64,000 nt of DNA from Staphylococcus cornubiensis (GTDB lineage: Bacteria; Bacillota; Bacilli; Staphylococcales; Staphylococcaceae). The stretch spans positions 186,001 through 250,000 of the forward strand of contig NZ_FXUZ01000003.1 in assembly GCF_900183575.1 (NCBI RefSeq). The letters run 5' to 3'. The notes under the pieces were generated by a model. The model searched no databases. It was not told the DNA's origin and worked only from the letters and a program-made list of their open reading frames with translations. Positions 61,285-64,000 of this stretch are shown piece by piece; positions within the stretch are counted from its first letter, which is position 1, and every line of letters starts with the position of its first letter. Both the position numbers and the translations under genes were made by a program.

Positions 61285-62151
61285 TTATTCTTCTTTCCCC
61301 AATACACGGTAAATGGCTTTTGCGACACCACTGTTTTCATTCGAATCTGTGACAAATGTCGCAATGTCTTTCAATTCTGGCAACGCATTTTCCATCGCGA
61401 CAGCCACGCCAACACGTTCTAACATGGACTTGTCATTTAAGTTATCACCCACAGCCATGGTATCCGCCATATCGATACCGAGTTGGTCGGCAATGGCTTG
61501 TAAGGCTAGACCTTTTTGTGCATCGATATGTGTAATTTCAATGTTACCGAGTGAAGATGAGGAAACAGCTAAATTACTACTTTCTGATAGTTGCTTTTTC
61601 ACACGTTCAATTTTATCTAAATCTTTATCGTATGCTAAAACTTTCATAATCAGTTCGCCTGGTACAGATTCGATATCATCATAATTATCAACGACTTTTA
61701 ATGTACCAAGGTCGATACGATGTTGGATATGTTGTCTAATTTTCTCTGCATCGCCTTTTTGACCTGAATGTTTCGCAATGTCTAAATATATGGCTAAGTC
61801 TTTCTCTGGGTCTTCTGTGTAAATACCAAAGTTCGTATAGACTTGATAGTACATATTTTCATTGTTGAGTGTTTGGCGAATGCGTTGATACAATCCATGG
61901 TTCAAGCTTGACGTATGGACGATATCGAAGCTTTCATCTCGCACTTCAGCACCATTCAAACAAATATACGGTACCTTTAAACCTGTAGCCATAATCGGAT
62001 CATTCGCCTCATAAAATGCTCGTCCTGTCGCAATGACCACCGTCACACCTTGAGACTGGGCATATTGAATCGCCTCGACATTTTCTTGTGATACTTCATG
62101 AGCTGCATTCAACAACGTCCCATCCATATCTGTTGCTATCAGTTTAACCAT
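61285..62151 (-). CDS. Cof-type HAD hydrolase
   Basis: A 288-residue haloacid-dehalogenase phosphatase of the Cof/YwpJ type. Motif I is IATDMDGTLLN (residues 4-14, nucleophile Asp), motif II VIATGRAF, motif III Lys around AQKGLALQA and motif IV MAVGDNLNDKSMLE. A C2B cap lies between II and III. GAGGGATTGAG before the ATG at 62151 sets the start; the open frame continues 78 codons upstream into tadA but lacks a ribosome site. Substrates of these enzymes are usually sugar phosphates or flavin/nucleotide phosphates; none can be singled out. Confidence 0.92.
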   Translation of the reverse strand: MVKLIATDMDGTLLNAAHEVSQENVEAIQYAQSQGVTVVIATGRAFYEANDPIMATGLKVPYICLNGAEVRDESFDIVHTSSLNHGLYQRIRQTLNNENMYYQVYTNFGIYTEDPEKDLAIYLDIAKHSGQKGDAEKIRQHIQHRIDLGTLKVVDNYDDIESVPGELIMKVLAYDKDLDKIERVKKQLSESSNLAVSSSSLGNIEITHIDAQKGLALQAIADQLGIDMADTMAVGDNLNDKSMLERVGVAVAMENALPELKDIATFVTDSNENSGVAKAIYRVLGKEE

Positions 62152-62302
62152 CTCAATCCCTCTCTCATTACTTTTCTTTAATCCATTGCCTCGTTTAAAA
62201 TATAATCTCATTTTAACAAAGTTATAATAGGAAGTACCGTAAAATGAATTCATGGCATGCGCTTTATCATCCACACATCTAGAGAAACTGTAAAACAATG
62301 AC

Positions 62303-62782
<480 letters not shown>

Positions 62783-62844
62783 TTAGCCTCACTTATGTTA
62801 AAATTTTTAGTACTGGTTAAAATAAATAATATGGAGCGAAAAAT

Positions 62845-63468
62845 ATGAAAAAACCATTTATCGCAATTGAAGGTCCGATAGGCGTTGGCAAATCTTCATT
62901 AGCACATCAGTTGAGTCAATCTTATCACTTTTATGAAGCGAAAGAAATTGTCGGTGAAAACCCTTATTTATCAGATTTCTATACTGATATCTCAAAGTGG
63001 AGTTTTCAAACTGAGATGTTCTTTTTATGCCATCGTTACAAAGACTATCAAGACCTTGCAGAACATACTGATGGCATTGTCAGTGACTATCATATATATA
63101 AAAACAAAATATTTGCACGCAATACATTGAACGATGCAGAATACGATAAATTTTCAAGAATTTATGACATTTTAACTGAAGATCTCATCTCACCGGATTT
63201 CACGGTCATTTTAGATGCAGAATTAAGCGTGCTCAAACAACGTATCGCTAAACGTGATCGCAGTTTTGAAGCCCATATTCAAGACAGTTATTTATTGAAA
63301 CTCAAAGAAGACTATGCAAATTACTACAATTCTTTAAAAAATGAAGGACATGCGGTGTTGTGGATTGATACGACAAACCTAGATTTTGTCCAAAATGAAG
63401 CAGATTATGCGTATGTATTTAATCAAATTAATGAACTAATCGGAGGCCATGAACATGAATCAATATGA
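62845..63468 (+). CDS. dgk: Deoxyguanosine kinase
   Basis: A 207-residue deoxynucleoside kinase close to B. subtilis Dgk. P-loop IEGPIGVGKSSLA (residues 8-20), KWSFQTEMFFLCHRYKDY (substrate helix), VSDYHIYKNKIFA (DRx-like motif, here D-Y-H) and the lid IAKRDRSFE. It phosphorylates purine deoxynucleosides for DNA precursor salvage. It overlaps the following dck gene by 14 bases; the two kinases work as a pair in Firmicutes. Confidence 0.93.
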   Translation: MKKPFIAIEGPIGVGKSSLAHQLSQSYHFYEAKEIVGENPYLSDFYTDISKWSFQTEMFFLCHRYKDYQDLAEHTDGIVSDYHIYKNKIFARNTLNDAEYDKFSRIYDILTEDLISPDFTVILDAELSVLKQRIAKRDRSFEAHIQDSYLLKLKEDYANYYNSLKNEGHAVLWIDTTNLDFVQNEADYAYVFNQINELIGGHEHESI

Positions 63469-64000
63469 TATACCGTCGAACGCTATTATTACCATTGCCG
63501 GGACAGTCGGTGTAGGAAAATCATCTTTAACACGTGCAATCGCTGAAAAGCTCAATTTCAGAACATCCTACGAAAACGTCGAGCATAATCCTTATTTGGA
63601 TAAATTTTATCATGATTTCACACGTTGGAGCTTTCACCTACAAATCTACTTTTTAGCTGAACGTTTCAAAGAACAAAAGCGTATGTTTGAATATGGCGGT
63701 GGATTTGTCCAAGACCGTTCGATTTATGAAGATGTCGATATTTTTGCGAAAATGCATGAAGAACAAGGCACGATGTCTCCTGAAGATTTTAAAACATACT
63801 CTAACTTGTTTGACGCGATGGTGTTGACACCTTATTTTCCTAAACCTGACGTACTCATTTACCTCGAATCCGATTATGATACCGTGATTGAACGTATTCA
63901 AACACGTGGCCGTCAAATGGAGATTGAAACAGATCCTGAATATTGGAAAATGTTATTCCAACGTTATGATGATTGGATTAATCAGTTCAATGCATGTCCA
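63455..64000 (+). CDS. dck: Deoxyadenosine/deoxycytidine kinase, 5' part
   Basis: 182 codons of a second deoxynucleoside kinase that runs off the right edge. It starts MNQYDIPSNAIITIAGTVGV, continues with the P-loop GTVGVGKSS, RWSFHLQIYFLAERFKEQKR, the DRS motif VQDRSIYEDVDIFAKM and the lid IQTRGRQMEI, all as in B. subtilis Dck. GGAGG eight bases before the ATG at 63455. Overlaps dgk, so translation is coupled. Confidence 0.93.
   Translation, partial: MNQYDIPSNAIITIAGTVGVGKSSLTRAIAEKLNFRTSYENVEHNPYLDKFYHDFTRWSFHLQIYFLAERFKEQKRMFEYGGGFVQDRSIYEDVDIFAKMHEEQGTMSPEDFKTYSNLFDAMVLTPYFPKPDVLIYLESDYDTVIERIQTRGRQMEIETDPEYWKMLFQRYDDWINQFNACP

Overview
The window is chromosomal DNA from a Staphylococcus that is not S. 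aureus. The genus follows from protein-level matches to argS, sdcS, hemQ-pta-lipL, vraABC, hxlAB and dgk-dck, from strong AGGAGG-type ribosome sites, and from moderate GC that looks higher than S. aureus. The species cannot be fixed from sequence alone; the hyicus/intermedius/schleiferi side of the genus is my inference.

Layout. 1-3.9 kb: housekeeping genes on the minus strand (argS start, ywiB, ywhD, the HD hydrolase ywfO, a GNAT, a DUF1450 protein). 4.2-18.95 kb: fifteen complete, tandem, same-strand genes for secreted trypsin-fold serine proteases, interrupted once by an AT-rich minus-strand GNAT gene. Each protease has a type I signal peptide, an intact His/Asp/Ser triad and one Cys pair; most are followed by their own hairpin, and three carry a clear duplicated promoter. 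19-24.3 kb: a PadR-DUF2812 operon with a consensus promoter and repeated operator, the dicarboxylate carrier sdcS, a 58-residue membrane protein, a threonine/serine exporter pair and a PemIK/MazEF toxin-antitoxin pair. 24.5-27.3 kb: hemQ and, divergently, pta-lipL. 27.3-30 kb: an internally deleted IS3-type relic and an arsRBC operon. 30-37 kb: an EmrAB-type efflux pair with a divergent TetR regulator, a DUF418 protein, a GNAT and an APC permease. 37.6-45.1 kb: DUF423, YwdI, ung, pdxK, a single-chain ABC exporter and the vraA-vraB-hyp-vraC operon. 45.5-51.2 kb: gpmA, an ABC-F ribosome-protection-like protein coupled to an MFS pump, and panE. 51.4-57.2 kb: hxlAB, nagB-nanE with a divergent RpiR regulator, yojF-bshB2 and folE2. 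57.8-64 kb: a lactococcin-972-type ABC pair without a bacteriocin gene, a Cof hydrolase, tadA, dgk and the start of dck.

Two things stand out. The first is the fifteen-gene protease array. It resembles the six-gene spl operon of S. aureus in concept, but the proteins are a different branch (GQSGSG nucleophile motif, disulfide next to the catalytic His, no His at the V8 glutamate-specificity position), and the genes are mosaics of swapped signal, N-terminal and promoter modules. The second is a family of five long palindrome-rich intergenic elements at about 37.1, 46.4, 49.8, 57.3 and 60.9 kb. They have terminal inverted repeats, stems that covary between copies, and a 123-bp two-hairpin module that is present or absent as a unit. 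They look like MITE-type or structured-RNA repeats.

Start codons were chosen by Shine-Dalgarno spacing and often lie downstream of the longest possible open frame. No rRNA, tRNA, CRISPR array or intact transposon was seen.
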